Origin: Petrosia ficiformis
Lineage: Eukaryota > Porifera > Demospongiae > Haplosclerida > Petrosiidae
Assembly: GCA_947044365.1 (NCBI GenBank)
Contig: OX345649.1
Location: 2,288,430 to 2,352,429 of the forward strand
DNA: 64,000 nucleotides
Direction of reading: 5' to 3'
Shown here: positions 40,556-55,700 of the stretch, piece by piece
Position numbering within the stretch: the first letter of the stretch is position 1
How the letters are laid out: every line of letters begins with the position of its first letter
The notes under the pieces: generated by a model
Seen by the model: the letters and a program-made list of their open reading frames with translations, nothing else
Told to the model about the DNA's origin: nothing
The model's database searches: none
Position numbers and translations under genes: made by a program

Positions 40556-43500
40556 TGTTTATGATACAGTCATCCCCAAACCCTGCACACTATTCCATAA
40601 AACGTACACCCTAAATAGAAAACAGTAAATCATAAGCACTAAACACTAAGCCCAAAAGCAAAAACACTAAACACTGAATCCCAAATTTGAAGCTTTACCT
40701 AACTACCATCCTACATACCTACCTACCTACCCGTCTTTCAACATACCACTTTCTGGTTAATAACATATCATTTCCTTGTTAGTTGTTCTTAGGTGCTCAC
40801 TAGTTATAAATATATTCTTGTCTTGTGAGATAGAATGAATGCATTGCACATTGATTTGAGACTGTTATTTTATTATTTGAATTGCTTCATATTTCTGGTA
40901 CTTTACATTTAGCAGATGAAATTTTATTTGTTGTTCATATTTTGTTTGTGATTTTATTCCCCTCGATCATAGATTAATTCATTATAATAATAAATGCACT
41001 CGTTAACATGTTTAGTTTTCCTTAAACTTCAGTTATTTAATGATGGTCCCTTTTCTACGAAAGGATTTATTGTTCCTCCGGCTGGTTTAAATCTCTCAAA
41101 ACTTGGTGATTTAAAGACAAATACTCAGTAAGTTAGGAAATTAAAATTCCACACTCTACTAAGTTTCATATATGTAGTCACTATCGTAAAGTCACTGTCA
41201 AACAGGATTAGTTTTCCGCTAACTTAAGTTTATTAGGTCTCTCTCCCCAAGTTAGTTTCAAGTAAAATTTTACATGAAGCATTCACTAGGTTAGTATTGC
41301 TAATCATGTATTGTACACATTTCATATAATCACTATACTTATAAATGAGTAGATTTCAGAGTGCTGTGAATTGTTTTGCAACTTAGCTGTAGATCATGAT
41401 AGGAAGTCTAAATTGCAAATTCCAAAATCTGACTCCTCCCCACATTCATATGTATATTCAATCAATATAAACTCACTCTACAATATGTTTAGTTCTTTCC
41501 CAAGTTAGGGTAATGATGTACTCCCATTCACTCCTCCAAATTCCTCCACACATTAGCTTAATCCAACAGATGACTCCACATGAAGACTCTTGTAGATGAC
41601 TCCTCCTCCTGACTCCTATGTTATAGTGACTACTCCTTTTGACAAATCATTGTGAGTATTCATGGATCTTTATGAATTCTTGTGACTGTTGATGATTACT
41701 CCAATCTCCTTTTTTCTACAGCTAAAACTTTAATTATATCTTCGAATTCTCATCCGTCTTCATGATGTACTCCGGACTGATCATTTAGGCGACTCAAAAT
41801 GAAGTCCCTTCATGAGTACTTGCAACCCATTTCTAGTGACATTAATATTTTGTCTGATATGATGAGTATGCGGATAAATTTATGTATGATAATTGCTTGG
41901 TACTCCAACGCTCGTTTAATGATTCAATGATTACAATTATAAACGCACAATTCATTTTGTTTGTTCCTTTTCACCAGGTTACTTGTTTAGGTTTCATGAA
42001 TCCAATCGACATAAAATGGAGTGATGTTGTAATACGTGAGTTATTCCACCTTTCACATATAATTCATTCTGTATTCAATTCATATCACCAATATGTGTAT
42101 TTCATTCATCAATTGAGTCTTAAAGGAGAGTTTGTACAGCGATCTTGTAGTATATCAACGTCTTCTTTCTTGATTGTAGTAAAACTTCTTGATAGACTTG
42201 TAGTATACCAACGTCTTCTTTCTCGGTTGTAGTATTAGTTCCTCATAGTTCTTGATCTTGCTAGATGGGAAAATATTCTTGTCTTGTAGAATTACATCAT
42301 AAAATAATTTGTAAGACCGTTAGATTGCAATTTCACTTATTTCTTACATCTCATAGGCACTACTATTGTGAAGACGAAGTTAAGACATGCTGATATTCAT
42401 TCTTAAGAATTCCGCTGAAGAATGCTCGTAATGACTCCAACTACAAGTCACATCAATGTTCAGAATTATTCTCACCCATTCATTTCAAGTGTCAAGTGTC
42501 ATGAATTATGTCTAACTAATTCGGTTGTCTACATTCACGGAAAGAATGCAGGTTCCATGCTCCATTATCGTCAAATCTGGAGTATTCTATTTGAATTATC
42601 ACTCTAATTGTTTGTGAAATCTCCATTCCCTAAACATGTGAAATCACCAGTCGTCTGTCTTGTCTTATCTCCAGTCTCCAGTCAACCTTGTGAATTTTCC
42701 AACCTACAGACATTTAAGTTCTGTACATTACAGTTGCGAGTCTCCCAAACAATCTATCCTGCATTCTTTATGTCACTTATGCAGACTCCAGTATTCAGTT
42801 TCTAAGTTAATTTACCTGTTCTCATCAAGAACCTTACTTGGTAAGCGTATGAGATTAACTAGATTATGTAATCCTTTCCATTATTCATGTACTGATTACA
42901 ATTGTAAATGCAGTATTTAATGTTTACTATATCCCCAAGTTCTGTTTCATAGGAGGAGTCCATTTGTTCGATGAGGACTGATTTCATTGTGTACACAGTT
43001 TGAGGTATTTCTCATTTTCGTTCCATGTAATTTTACTCTGCAATAGAGTTATTTGTTTGGTGCCGTAAGTTACGTGTATATACCAATCCAAACCACTTCC
43101 ATCATTTGCATATTCATTCATTCATTATAACACAGGTGCACTAATTCATGTGTTTAGTTTGTTTCCAAAGTTAGGTTCTTAGGTCGATGCAAGTTGTAGT
43201 GGTGCGATGGTTCTTTGTTCTTTGAGTTTGATGTCACTCCAGTTAAGTTGATTTATACGTTGTTATCATTAGTTTTACTCAGTAGTCGTATAATTTTCAG
43301 TAGCCCATTCCACCATTCATATACCCAATATAAATATAAATGCAGTATTATATATGTTTGTTTTTCCTTCAAGTTTCATTTCATAGGAGTGATCTATTTC
43401 CTCAAGAAACAGTGATCTGTTTGTGTTCACAAACTGAGTTTAGCAATGATTTCTTTTCAAATCACAAGTTGAGGATCTCTCTTAAGACGTTTGTTATAAA

Positions 43501-45760
43501 TACAAGGTAGTTATTTGGTTAGTGTGGTAAGTTTTGTATACCATCAAGCACTCTTCCATCATTTGTATATTCATTCAATAATTATAACTATAATTGCACT
43601 AGTTAATATGTTGAGTTTGCTTCCCAAGTTAGGTTGTAGGTCGATGCCAGGTGTAGTGGACCGATTCTTATGCTTAGACTTCATTGAAGTTAAGTTGCTT
43701 TATATATATTTATTTTACTAAGTAGTTGTATAAGTTAATGTAGTCCGTTCCACCATTCATGTACTCATTATATCTAGAGATGTAGCATTATATATGTTTA
43801 CTTTTCCCCAAGTTACCTTTCATAGGTGCGGTCCATTTACTCAAAGATGAGTGATCGCTTTTTGTTCAAAATTTGATAACATCGTTTCTTGTAAATACAT
43901 GAGGGTTTGTGTCGTAAGTTTTGTATACTGTCAAACACTCTTCCATTGTTTGTATATTCCTTCATTCATCACAATTATAAATCCCATATATAATGTATTT
44001 TGTTACTCCCAAGTATAGTATCTTAGGTGCAGTGAGTTACCCCGTGCGTACACAGTTTCAGAAAGGAATCTCTATTGGTAAGTTAATCATTTTATGTTAT
44101 TCATACACATTTAGTATGTACTTGTAGTTCTTCTCATGTGATATGTAATTCTTAGTTCTTGGTAGTTGTTGTAGTTGTTGGTAATTGTTGGTATTTCTTG
44201 AAGGTTTTTAGTAGTTCTTGGTAGTTCTTGAAGTTCTTCGTAGTTCTGGTAGTTCTTGCTGCAGCTTTTGTAGTTGACAATATTATTTATGTCGTAGTAG
44301 TTCTTGTGATCTTGTAGTTCTTTTATTTCTTGTAGTTCTTGGTAGTTCTTGGTACTTCTCGGTAGTTCTTGGTAGGTCTTGCTGTTCTCACACAGTTTAT
44401 ATTTACAAGAGGTTGCTGTATTCTAGCTGTGGAACGACGCTGCAGAGTAGTTCTCATTCTGGAAATACTTTTAATAATGTGTGATACTGTAGGTGTTCAT
44501 AATATGAAATGTTTTAATTTTATCAATAGTAATTATTATCTATAGTTAATAAGTAATTAAATATTAATTTATTGATAGTTTAATTAATTATATCATTATT
44601 TAAACTGTTAATTAAACAGTGAAGTAATAAAATTAATTAGTTTATTACTGTTACTAGTTAATTAATGTTACCAATAACTACTATTAATTAACTGAAAATG
44701 GTGGGTGTGTTCATTGTTCAGATGGACATTCTAAAATGAGAGAAATATTTGATAGTGATTGCTGATTGAGAATTAAACCTGTGAGTTTTCATTAAAATAT
44801 AACTCCATTTTCTCTTACTAGAATGTACTGGCTGTGTTGAAAATGAAATCCTTTCTACAATGTTTCTGAGGACTTTCAACTGATACTAGTAATTTTCCAA
44901 TGATTATGTCCAACATTCTATTCCCATTCTGTAGATAGCTACTAAGGGTGACATTACACATTCAGAGTGGAAATTGTATTTTATAGAGTGAGCTGTTGAA
45001 TGTTATGTTAGTTAATATTTGTTCCACACTCCAGGTCCTCCGTAGAGGTCAGGTTAATTCTGTTTGCTGTCACTTCCAAGACATTCCTTCGTATGCTTTC
45101 TAATATTGTTTAAAATATGAGTACAAGGAAGGGATTTGATAGAATATTATTTAGTACTCAAATATAGCACCTCAAGTATAGTGTTTTCATAACAATTTCT
45201 CAGTAAGTTTCAAAACCTATGAATTTCCATCCCCCGCTCTTCAGTCGTTCATCTATTATTATGACAAATCACTATTAACATGTTTAGTTTTGAACTAACA
45301 TAGGTATTTTAGTCTTTCCCCCCTTTCTTCTAAAGATTAACGTCCAAACATTTGCTCAGTTAGTATTGGGAATTATGTAATGCAGGTTTCACCTAAGCAC
45401 ATATGAACTGTATAACATGTTTAGTTCATTACCAAAGTTAAATTTCTCAGTCATGTGAATGTTTCCACAAGTTAACTGTAGCTAATATTACGAGTTCTAT
45501 TCAGTAAGTGAATAATATTATGTATTCCATTTGATTGCTCCTCCCTCATTCGTACGCATATTCATTCAGTATTAATGTAAATCCCTCTACAGTATGTTTA
45601 GTTATTCCCAAAGTTAGGTTAATTGTTAATTAATTATGTACTCCTATTGACCACTCCAGAATCCTCCAGACACAATTGGAATCCACCAGACGACTCAACG
45701 AGAAGACATTGATTTGATGTAAAGCTGTTGAAATTGGTGAGGGTATACTGTATATATCTA
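40556..45760 (+). repeat. Macrosatellite core, copy 1
   Basis: Non-tetranucleotide, AT-rich sequence repeated at 52715-57830 with very few changes. Inside it, blocks like ATGTTTAGTT...CCAAGTTAGG recur roughly every 150-300 bp (near 41008, 41490, 43150, 43605, 45276, 45416, 45595), so the core is itself an old degenerate tandem repeat. Short open frames are not conserved between copies. Confidence 0.8.
44160..44400 (+). repeat. GTAGTTCTTG short tandem repeat
   Basis: Irregular TAGTTCTTGG units inside the core; the same tract is at 56225-56460 in copy 2. Confidence 0.8.
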
Positions 45761-46300
45761 TCTTTCCTTATAAACCTGTAATTATTTATATCTCTTTATC
45801 TAAGCATGTATTTATCCATGGATCTAATTCTTATGTACACATTTATCTAGACAATTATTCTTCTTATATATCTATCTATCGATTTATATTGTGTGCTATC
45901 TATTTATCGGTCTAATTCTCTAACTATCATTCTATCTATCTACCTATTTACGTATCTAAACATTTATTGTCTATGTATCTATCCATCGATCCATCCATCC
46001 TTCCATGCATTCATTCAAACTTTCATCCATTCATTAAATGAAATGCCCATTCATCCATCCATCCATCCATCCATCCATCCATCCAATAGTCTATCTATAT
46101 TAATCAAGTTCTATCAATTTTTGTATTTTTGTATCTATCTATATATCTATCTGTCTAATTTCTAACTCTATTTTCTCTATATGTCATTCTGTCTGACCGT
46201 TTGTCTGTCAGTCAGAGTGTTTCTCTGTCTGTTCTTTTGTCTGTTTCTACCTATGTACTTATGAATTTCTTGACGTATCCATTTATCTGTATATGTGTAT
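45760..46300 (+). repeat. Tetranucleotide field right of core copy 1
   Basis: CTAT and CATC units, matching 57830-58365. Confidence 0.85.
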
Positions 46301-46302
46301 AT

Positions 46303-46880
46303 GTCCTGTCTATCCTGTCTATCCTTTCTATCTTGACTATCCTGTCTATCCTGTCTATCCTGTATATCTTGTCTATCCTGTCAATCTTGTCTATCCTGTC
46401 TATCATGACTATCCTGTCTATCCTGTCTATACTGTTTATCTTGTCTATCGTGTCTATACTCTCGATCTTGTCTATGCTGCCTATCCTGTTTATCCTGTCT
46501 ATCATTACTATTCTGTCTATCCTGTCTATACATTTTATCCCTTCTATCCTGTCTATCCTGTCTATCATGACCATCCTGTCTATATTGTTTATCTTGTCTG
46601 TCCTGTCAATCCTCTCTATCCTGTCTATCCTGTCTATCTTGACTATCCTGTCTACCATATCTATCCTTTCTATCCTGTCTATCCAGTCTACCCTCCATGT
46701 GTACCATGTTTATCCTGTCTATCTTTTCTACAAAGCCAATCCTGTCTATCCTGTCTATCCTGCATTTGTACCATATCTATTTTGTCTATCCTGTCAATTG
46801 TGTCTATCATGTCTATCCTGTCTATCCTGTCATTCCTGTCTATCCTGTATATCCTGTCTATCTTGTCTATCCTGTCTAGG
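46303..46880 (+). repeat. 9-bp minisatellite (CCTGTCTAT), copy 1
   Basis: About sixty units of CTATCCTGT with point variants. Because the unit is 9 bp, long Ile-Leu-Ser and Val-Tyr-Pro frames stay open; I do not consider them proteins. Confidence 0.95.
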
Positions 46881-49519
46881 TATTCATCTATCTCTCTATC
46901 TCTATATCTCTCTATCTACCTATCTACCTATCTATCTATTTATCTAATCTATATATTTTTCTAACGAAGTATGTATCTGTCTGTCTATATAGCTATATAT
47001 GCATCTATCTAAATTTATTGATATCTTACATATTTATCAACATAAATTTGTAGCTATATCACTATCAATATCCCTATCTATCTATCTATCTATCCATCTA
47101 TCTATCCACCCACCAACTCATCCGTCCATAGATCCATGATTCAATTCATACATCCATCCATCCATCCGTCCATCCGTCCATCCATTCATCCAACTATTCA
47201 TCTACCCACGTACCCATCTACCCGTTAACCGCTCTACCTACCTATGTATCTATCTACATATCTACCTATCTAACTATCTACCTATCTACGTATCTACCTA
47301 TCTACCTATCTACCTATCTACCTATCTGCCTCTCTAACTATCTACCTATTTATCTATGTACCTATCAACCTATCTACTGATGTACCTGTCTACATATCTA
47401 CCTGTCTACCTGTCTACCTGTCTACATCTGCCTATCGGCGTATCTACCTATCTACCTATTTACCTATCTATGTATCTACATACCTACATATATACCGATC
47501 TACCAATCTACCTATATAACTATCTACCTATCTATATCTCTACCTATCTAACTATCTACCTATCTAACTATCTACCTATTTACCTATCATCCTATCTACC
47601 TATCAACTGACTACCTGTCTACCTGTCTAACTGTCTACCTGTCAACCTATTTATCTATCTACCTATCAAACTATTTACCTATCTACCGTCCATTCATCCA
47701 TCCATTCAACAATTCGTACCGACCTACACAATAAACCCTCTACCTATCTACCTATCTACATATGTTCATATTTACCTGTCTACCTATTAACATCTCTATA
47801 TATCTACCTATCTACCTATCTACATATCTAACTATCTACCTATCTACATATCTAACTATCTAACTCTCTACCTCTCTACCTATCTACCTAGCTACATATC
47901 TAATTATCTATCTATATATCTATCTACCTATCTTACAAATATATCCATCTAAAATTGTAGGCATCTATCATTATTTCTATCTATCTATATATCTTTCTAT
48001 CTATATATCTATCTATCTATTTATCTATCTATCTATTTATCTGTCTATCTATCCATCTATCGATCTATCGATCGATGTATCTATCTATCTATCTGTCCAT
48101 CCGTCCTTCTGTCCATCAGTCCTTCCGTCCGTCCGTCCTTCCGTCCATACGTCCATCTGACCTCCCAACCGCACAGTCGCACGTCCGTCTGTTTGTCCTT
48201 CCGCTCGTCCTTTCGTCCGACCCACCGTCCTTCTGTCTGTCTCTCTGTCTCTCTATCTATCTATCTATCTGACTACTTACCTAATTATCTAACTAACTAC
48301 CAAATTTCCTATTTACCTATCTACCTATCTACCTATCTACATACGTACCTATCTACCTCTATAGCTATCTACACATCTACATATCTAACTATCTACCTAT
48401 CTACTTATTTACCTACCTACCTATCTACCTATATACCTTTCTACCTATCTACCTCTCTAACTGTCTATCTGTCTACTTGTCTACCTGTCTGACTGTCTAC
48501 ATATATATACCTATCTACCTATCTACCTATGAACCTCTCTATTTATCTAAGTATCTACCTATGTACCTATCTACCGATATAACAATCTACCTATCTACCT
48601 ATCTATCTATCTACCTCTCTACTTCTCTACCTCTCTAACTCTCCACCTCTCTAACTCTTTACCTGTCTATCTATCTAATCGATCTACTTATCTAACCACA
48701 CATGTATGTGTATCTATCTTTCTTTCTATATATCTCTCTATCTATCTATCTATTTATTTATCTATTTATCTGCCTATCTGCGTATCTACCTATCTACTTA
48801 CGTAGATCTACGTATCTACTGATCTAACTGTCTACCTGTTTACATGTCTAACTGTCTACTTGTCTACATATCTACCTATCTAAGTATCTGCCTACCTACC
48901 TATCAACTGAATCTATCTGTGAACCTATCTACATATCTACGTATCTACATATCTATGTATCTTTCTATATATCAAATCTATGTATTTATCTGACGAAGTA
49001 TGTATCTCTCTGTCCATCTAACTACTAAGCTATATACGTATATATTGATATCATACATATGGATCAATCTAAATTTGTAGGTTTGTATCTACCATTATCT
49101 CTATCTATCTATCTATCTTTATATCGAACTATCTATTTATCTATCTGTCCATCCATATATCTAACTATCTATCTATCTATCTATCCATCCATCGATCCAT
49201 CCATCCATCCATCCATCCATCCATTCATGCATCCGTCCATCCATCCGTCCATCCATCCGTACATCCATCGATGCATCCATCCGTCCATCCATCCGTCCAT
49301 CCATCCATCCATGCATCCATCCATCCATCCATCCATCGATCCATCCATCCATCATCCATCCATCCATTCAACCATCCATCCATCATCCATCCATCCATCT
49401 ATATATCTATTTATCTATCTACCTATCTATCTATCTATATATCTTTATATCTATCTATCTACATATCTACCTATCTACATATCTAACTATCTAACCATCT
49501 ATCGATCTATCGATCTATG

Positions 49520-49551
<32 letters not shown>

Positions 49552-50359
49552 CTTCCCTCCTTCCGTTCCTCTGTCCTTCCGTCCGTCCGTCTGTCCATCT
49601 GTCCATCCGTCCTTCTGTTCGTCAGTCCTTCCGTCCGTCCGTCCTTCCGTCCATCTGACCTCCCAACCGCACAATCGCCCGTTCGTTCGTCCGTCCGTTA
49701 GTCCTTCCGCCCGTCCTTTCGTCCGACCCACCGTCCTTCTGTCTGTCTCTCTGTCTCTCTATCTATCTATCTGACTACTTACCTACTTATCTAACTAACA
49801 ACCCAATTTCCTATTTACCTATCTACCTATCTACCTATCTACATACGTACCTATCTACCTCTATAGCTATCTACACATCTACCTACCTACCTATCTACCT
49901 ATATACCTTTCTACCTATCTACCTCTCTAACTGTCTACCTGTTTAACTGTCTACATATATACCTATCTACCTATCAACCTCTCCACTTATCTAAGTTTCT
50001 ACCTATCTACCTATCTACCGATCTACCTATCTACCTATCTATCTATCTACCTCTCTACTTCTCTATCTCTCTAACTCTCTAACTCTCCACCTCTCTAACT
50101 CTTTACCTTTCTATCTCTCTACTTCTCTACCTCTCTATTTATCTACTTATTTAACTAACTACCTATCTACCTACTTACAACTCTACATACCTGTCTATCT
50201 ATCTAATCGATCTATTTATCTAACCACACATGTATGTGTCTGTGTGTCTAAATAGTAAGCTATATATGTATGTAACACATGTATTGATCTCTTACTTACG
50301 TATCAAACTAAACTTGTAGGTAAGTCACTATCAATAGCACTATCTATCTGTCTATATAC

Positions 50360-50399
<40 letters not shown>

Positions 50400-51637
50400 T
50401 TATCTTTCTTTCTATATATCTCTCTATCTATCTATCTATTTATTTATCTATCTATCTGTCTGTCTACCTGTCTACATATCTAACAGTTTACCTGTCTATC
50501 TGTCTACCTGTCTACCTGTCTACCTGTCTACCTGTCTACATATCTACCTATCTGCCTATCTACTTATCTACCTATCTACCTATCTACATATCTACTTATC
50601 TACATATCTACCGATCTAACTCTCTACCTGTTTACATGTCTAACTGTCTACATGTATACATATCTACCTATCTAACTATCAGCATACCTATCTATCAACG
50701 TATTTACCTATATATCTGTGATCCTATCTACATATCTACCTATCTACATATAATTTTATATATCAAATCTCTGTATGTATCTGACGAAGTATGTATCACT
50801 CTGCCTATCTAACTACTAAGATATATACGTATCTATTGATATCATACATATGGATCAATCTAAATTTGTAGGTTTGTATCTATCATTATCTCTATATCTT
50901 TCTATCGATCTATCTATTTATCTATCTATCCATCTATCTATCCATCTATCTAACTATCTATCCATCCATCCATCCAACCATTCATCCACCCATCCATCCT
51001 TCCATCCACCCATCCATCAATTCATCCATTCATCCATCCATCCATCCATTCATCAATCCAACTATCCATTTTTCCATCCATCCATCCATATATCCATCCA
51101 GTCATCCATCCATCCAACCATCCATCCATCCATACACCCATCCATCCATTCATCCATCCATCCATCCATCCATCCATCCATTCATCCATACAACCATTCA
51201 TCCATCCATCCATCCATCCATTCATCCATCCATCTATCTACCTATCTACCGATCTACCTATCTACATCTCTATCACTCTACCTCTCTACATATCTACCTC
51301 GCTACATATGTCTTTATCGACCGATACTTATCTATCTGTCTAACTGTTTACCTGTCTACCTGTCTACCTGTCTACATGTCTACCTGTCTGCATGTCTACC
51401 TGTCTACATATCTACCTATCTATCTATCTGTCTATCTGCGTATCTATGTATAGATCTATATACCTATCTACCTATCTACATATCTGCATGTCTACATGTC
51501 TACATATATACCTATCTACCTATCTACCTATTTACATATCTATCTATCTATCTATATATCAAGTCTATGTATTTATCTAACGAAGTATGTATCTCTCTGT
51601 CTATCTAACTAATAAGCTATATCTATATTTACCTTAC
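46880..51637 (+). repeat. Long tetranucleotide field (CTAC/CTAT/CATC/CCGT)
   Basis: About 4.7 kb. Sub-blocks recur: the ATGGATCAATCTAAATTTGT landmark at about 49059 and 50850, and a CCGT-rich block at 48095-48240 and again at 49550-49745. No coding evidence. Confidence 0.9.
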
Positions 51638-52597
51638 GTATGGATCAATCTAACTTTGTAGGTTCGTATCTATCTATCTCTCTATCGATCTATCTATTCA
51701 TCTATCTATCCATCTGTCTATGTATCTATATATCTATCATTCTATCTATCTATCCATCTCTCTATCTATCTATCTATTTATCTATCTATCTATCTAACTA
51801 TCCGTCCATCCGTCCATCCATCCATCCATCCATCCATCCATCCATCCATCCATCCATCCCTGCATTCTTCCCCCATCCAGTCATTCATCATTCAATTTAT
51901 CTATCTTTCGAACTCTTTATCTATACCACCAAGTTAGCAACTATCCAGCCGTCAATCCGTCTCTTTGTCCATCCTGCATTCTATCCATGCATTCTTCCAT
52001 TCATCCATTCGTCCGTTCATCCGCCCATCCATCACTCCGTCCGTTCATGCTCCCATTCCTTTGTCCATCCATTCATCCATCCATCATTTATCCATTAACC
52101 GCTCCATCCATCAAAACATCCAAACACCCAAAAATTAATCCATCTAGCCATCTCTCTATCCATTCATGCATCCAAGCAACCATGAAAACATCCATCTCTC
52201 TATCATTCCAAACCTCCTTCCGTCTATCCATTCATATCTCCACCCATCCATCCATACATCGGTTAGTCTATCTCTCTATATATGTAAGTTCTCTAAATCT
52301 TTCTATTGTGGTATCTATCTATTTATCTCTGTGTTTAATTGTTATCTGTTTTTTCTCTATATCTCTGTCTGTCTGATTGTTTGTCTGTCATTCTGTCTGT
52401 TTGTCTGTCTTTCTGTTTGTCTTCTTCTACCTATCCATTTATGAATTTCATTACGTATCTATTTATCTGTATATGTATATATTTATCATAGCATTTATAT
52501 ATCTATCTATTTATTCATTTAATTCCCTATCTATTGCTTTATTTGTCTACTACAAATATATTTCTTTATCTCTCAACTTGTCTCTCTTTCTGTGTAG

Positions 52598-52598
<1 letters not shown>

Positions 52599-52655
<57 letters not shown>
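52599..52655. repeat. TA dinucleotide tract, macrosatellite copy 2
   Basis: About 28 TA units. The equivalent tract is shorter in copy 1 (about 40456-40497) and similar in copy 3 (about 63678-63734). Confidence 0.9.
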
Positions 52656-52659
<4 letters not shown>

Positions 52660-52714
52660 CTACTTATTTATCTATGTTTGTATTTATGTATGTATTTTTG
52701 TGTTTATTGATCCG

Positions 52715-55700
52715 TGTTTATGATACAGTCATCCCCAAACCCTGCACACTATTCCATAAAACGTACACCCTAAATAGAAAACAGTAAATCGTAAGCACTA
52801 AGCCCAAAAGCAAAAACACTAAACACTGAATCCCAAATTTGAAGCTTTACCTAACTACCATCCTACATACCTACCTACCTACCCGTCTTTCAACATACCA
52901 CTTTCTGGTTAATAACATATCATTTCTTTGTTAGTTGTTCTTAGGTGCTCACTAGTTATAAATATATTCTTGTCTTGTGAGATAGAATGAATGCATTGCA
53001 CATTGATTTGAGACTGTTATTTTATTATTTGAATTGCTTCATATTTCTGGTACTTTACATTTAGCAGATGAACTTCAGCAAATTTTATTTGTTGTTCATA
53101 TTTCGTTTATATGATTTTATTCCACTCGATCATAGATTAATTCATTATAATAATAAATGCACTCGTTAACATGTTTAGTTTTCCTTAAACACAAATACTC
53201 AGTAAGTTAGGAAATTAAAATTCCACACTCTACTAAGTTTCATATAGGTAGTCACTATCGTAAAGTCACTGTCAAACAGGATTAGTTTTCCGCTAACTTA
53301 AGTTTTATTAGGTCTCTCTCCCCTAGTTAGTTTCAAGTAAAATTTTACATGAAGCATTCACTAGGTTAGTATTGCTAATCATGTATTGTACACATTTCAT
53401 ATAATCACTATACTTATAAATGAGTAGATTTCAGAGTGCTGTGAATTGTTTTGCAACTTAGCTGTAGATCATGATAGGAAGTCTAAATTGCAAATTCCAA
53501 AATCTGACTCCTCCCCACATTCATATGTATATTCAATCAATATAAACTCACTCTACAATATGTTTAGTTCTTTCCCAAGTTAGGGTAATGATGTACTCCC
53601 ATTCACTCCTCCAAATTCCTCCACACATTAGCTTAATCCAACAGATGACTCCACATGAAGACTCTTGTAGATGACTCCTCCTCCTGACTCCTATGTTATA
53701 GTGACTACTCCTTTTGACAAATCATTGTGAGTATTCATGGATCTTTATGAATTCTTGTGACTGTTGATGATTACTCCAATCTCCTTCTTTCTACAGCTAA
53801 AACTTTAATTATATCTTCGAATTCTCATCCGTCTTCATGATGTACTCCGGACTGATCATTTAGGCGACTCAAAATGAAGTCCCTTCATGAGTACTTGCAA
53901 CCCATTTCTAGTGACATTAATATTTTGTCTGATATGATGAGTATGCGGATAAATTTATGTATGATAATTGCTTGGTACTCCAACGCTCGTTTAATGATTC
54001 AATGATTACAATTATAAACGCACAATTCATTTTGTTTGTTCCTTTTCACCAGGTTACTTGTTTAGGTTTCATGAATCCAATCGACATAAAATGGAGTGAT
54101 GTTGTAATACGTGAGTTATTCCACCTTTCACATATAATTCATTCTGTATTCAATTCATATCACCAATATGTGTATTTCATTCATCAATTGAGTCTTAAAG
54201 GAGAGTTTGTACAGTGATCTTGTAGTATATCAACGTCTTCTTTCTTGATTGTAGTAAAACTTCTTGATAAACTTGTAGTATACCAACGTCTTCTTTCTCG
54301 GTTATAGTATTAGTTCCTCATAGTTCTTGTTCTTGCTAGATAGGAAAATATTCTTGTTTTGCAGAATTACACCATAAAATAATTTGTAAGACCGTTAGAT
54401 TGCAATTTCACTTATTTCTTACATCTCATAGGCACTACTATTGTGAAGACGAAGTTAAGACATGCTGATATTCATTCTTAAGAATTCCGCTGAAGAATGC
54501 TCGTAATGACTCCAACTACAAGTCACATCAATGTTCAGAATTATTGTCACCCATTCATTTCAAGTGTCAAGTGTCATGAATTATGTCTAACTAATTCGGT
54601 TGTCTACATTCACGGAAAGAATGCAGGTTCCATGCTCCATTATCGTCAAATCTGGAGTATTCTATTTGAATTATCACTGTAATTGTTTGTGAAATCTCCA
54701 TTCCCTAAACATGTGAAATCACCAGTCGTCTGTCTTGTCTTATCTCCAGTCTCCAGTCAACCTTGTGAATTTTCCAACCTACAGACATTTAAGTTCTGTA
54801 CATTACAGTTGCGAGTCTCCCAAACAATCTATCCTGCATTCTTTATGTCACTTATGCAGACTCCAGTATTCAGTTTCTAAGTTAATTTACCTGTTCTCAT
54901 CAAGAACCTTACTTGGTAAGCGTATGAGATTAACTAGATTATGTAATCCTTTCCATTATTCATGTACTGATTACAATTGTAAATGCAGTATTTAATGTTT
55001 ACTATATCCCCAAGTTCTGTTTCATAGGAGGAGTCCATTTGTTCGATGAGGACTGATTTCATTGTGTACACAGTTTGAGGTATTTCTCATTTTCGTTGCA
55101 TGTAATTTTACTCTGCAATAGAGTTATTTGTTTGGTGCCATAAGTTACGTGTATATACCAATCCAAACCACTTCCATCATTTGCATATTCATTCATTCAT
55201 TATAACACAGGTGCACTAATTCATGTGTTTAGTTTGTTTCCAAAGTTAGGTTCTTAGGTCGATGCAAGTTGTAGTGGTGCGATGGTTCTTTGTTCTTTGA
55301 GTTTGATGTCACTCCAGTTAAATTGATTTATACGTTGTTATCATTAGTTTTACTCAGTAGTCGTATAATTTTCAGTAGCCCATTCCACCATTCATATACC
55401 CAATATAAATATAAATGCAGTATTATATATGTTTGTTTTTCCTTCAAGTTTCACTTCATAGGAGTGATCTATTTCCTCAAGAAACAGTGATCTGTTTGTG
55501 TTCACAAACTGAGTTTAGCAATGATTTCTTTTCAAATCACAAGTTGAGGATCTCTCTTAAGACGTTTGTTATAAATACAAGGTAGTTATTTGGTTAGTGT
55601 GGTAAGTTTTGTATACCATCAAGCACTCTTCCATCATTTGTATATTCATTCAATAATTATAACTATAATTGCACTAGTTAATATGTTGAGTTTGCTTCCC

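Larger units (their letters stand above)
39765..50850 (+). repeat. Macrosatellite unit, copy 1 (~11-12 kb)
   Basis: Runs from a GGATCAATCTAAATTTGTAG landmark through a CATC field, a ~5.1-kb core (40556-45760), a 9-bp repeat and a long tetranucleotide field. Copy 2 starts at 51638; positions in the core are offset by about 12.07 kb. Copy 1 lacks about 220 nt present in copies 2 and 3 near 40365. Confidence 0.85.

Noticed and set aside
41882..42232. 116-codon frame in the macrosatellite core
   Set aside because: In copy 2 a single C-to-T change ends it early, so the frame is not conserved.
46201..46964. Ile-Leu-Ser and Val-Tyr-Pro repeat proteins
   Set aside because: A 9-bp repeat keeps frames open by chance; no start context, no splice signals, no conservation beyond the DNA repeat.
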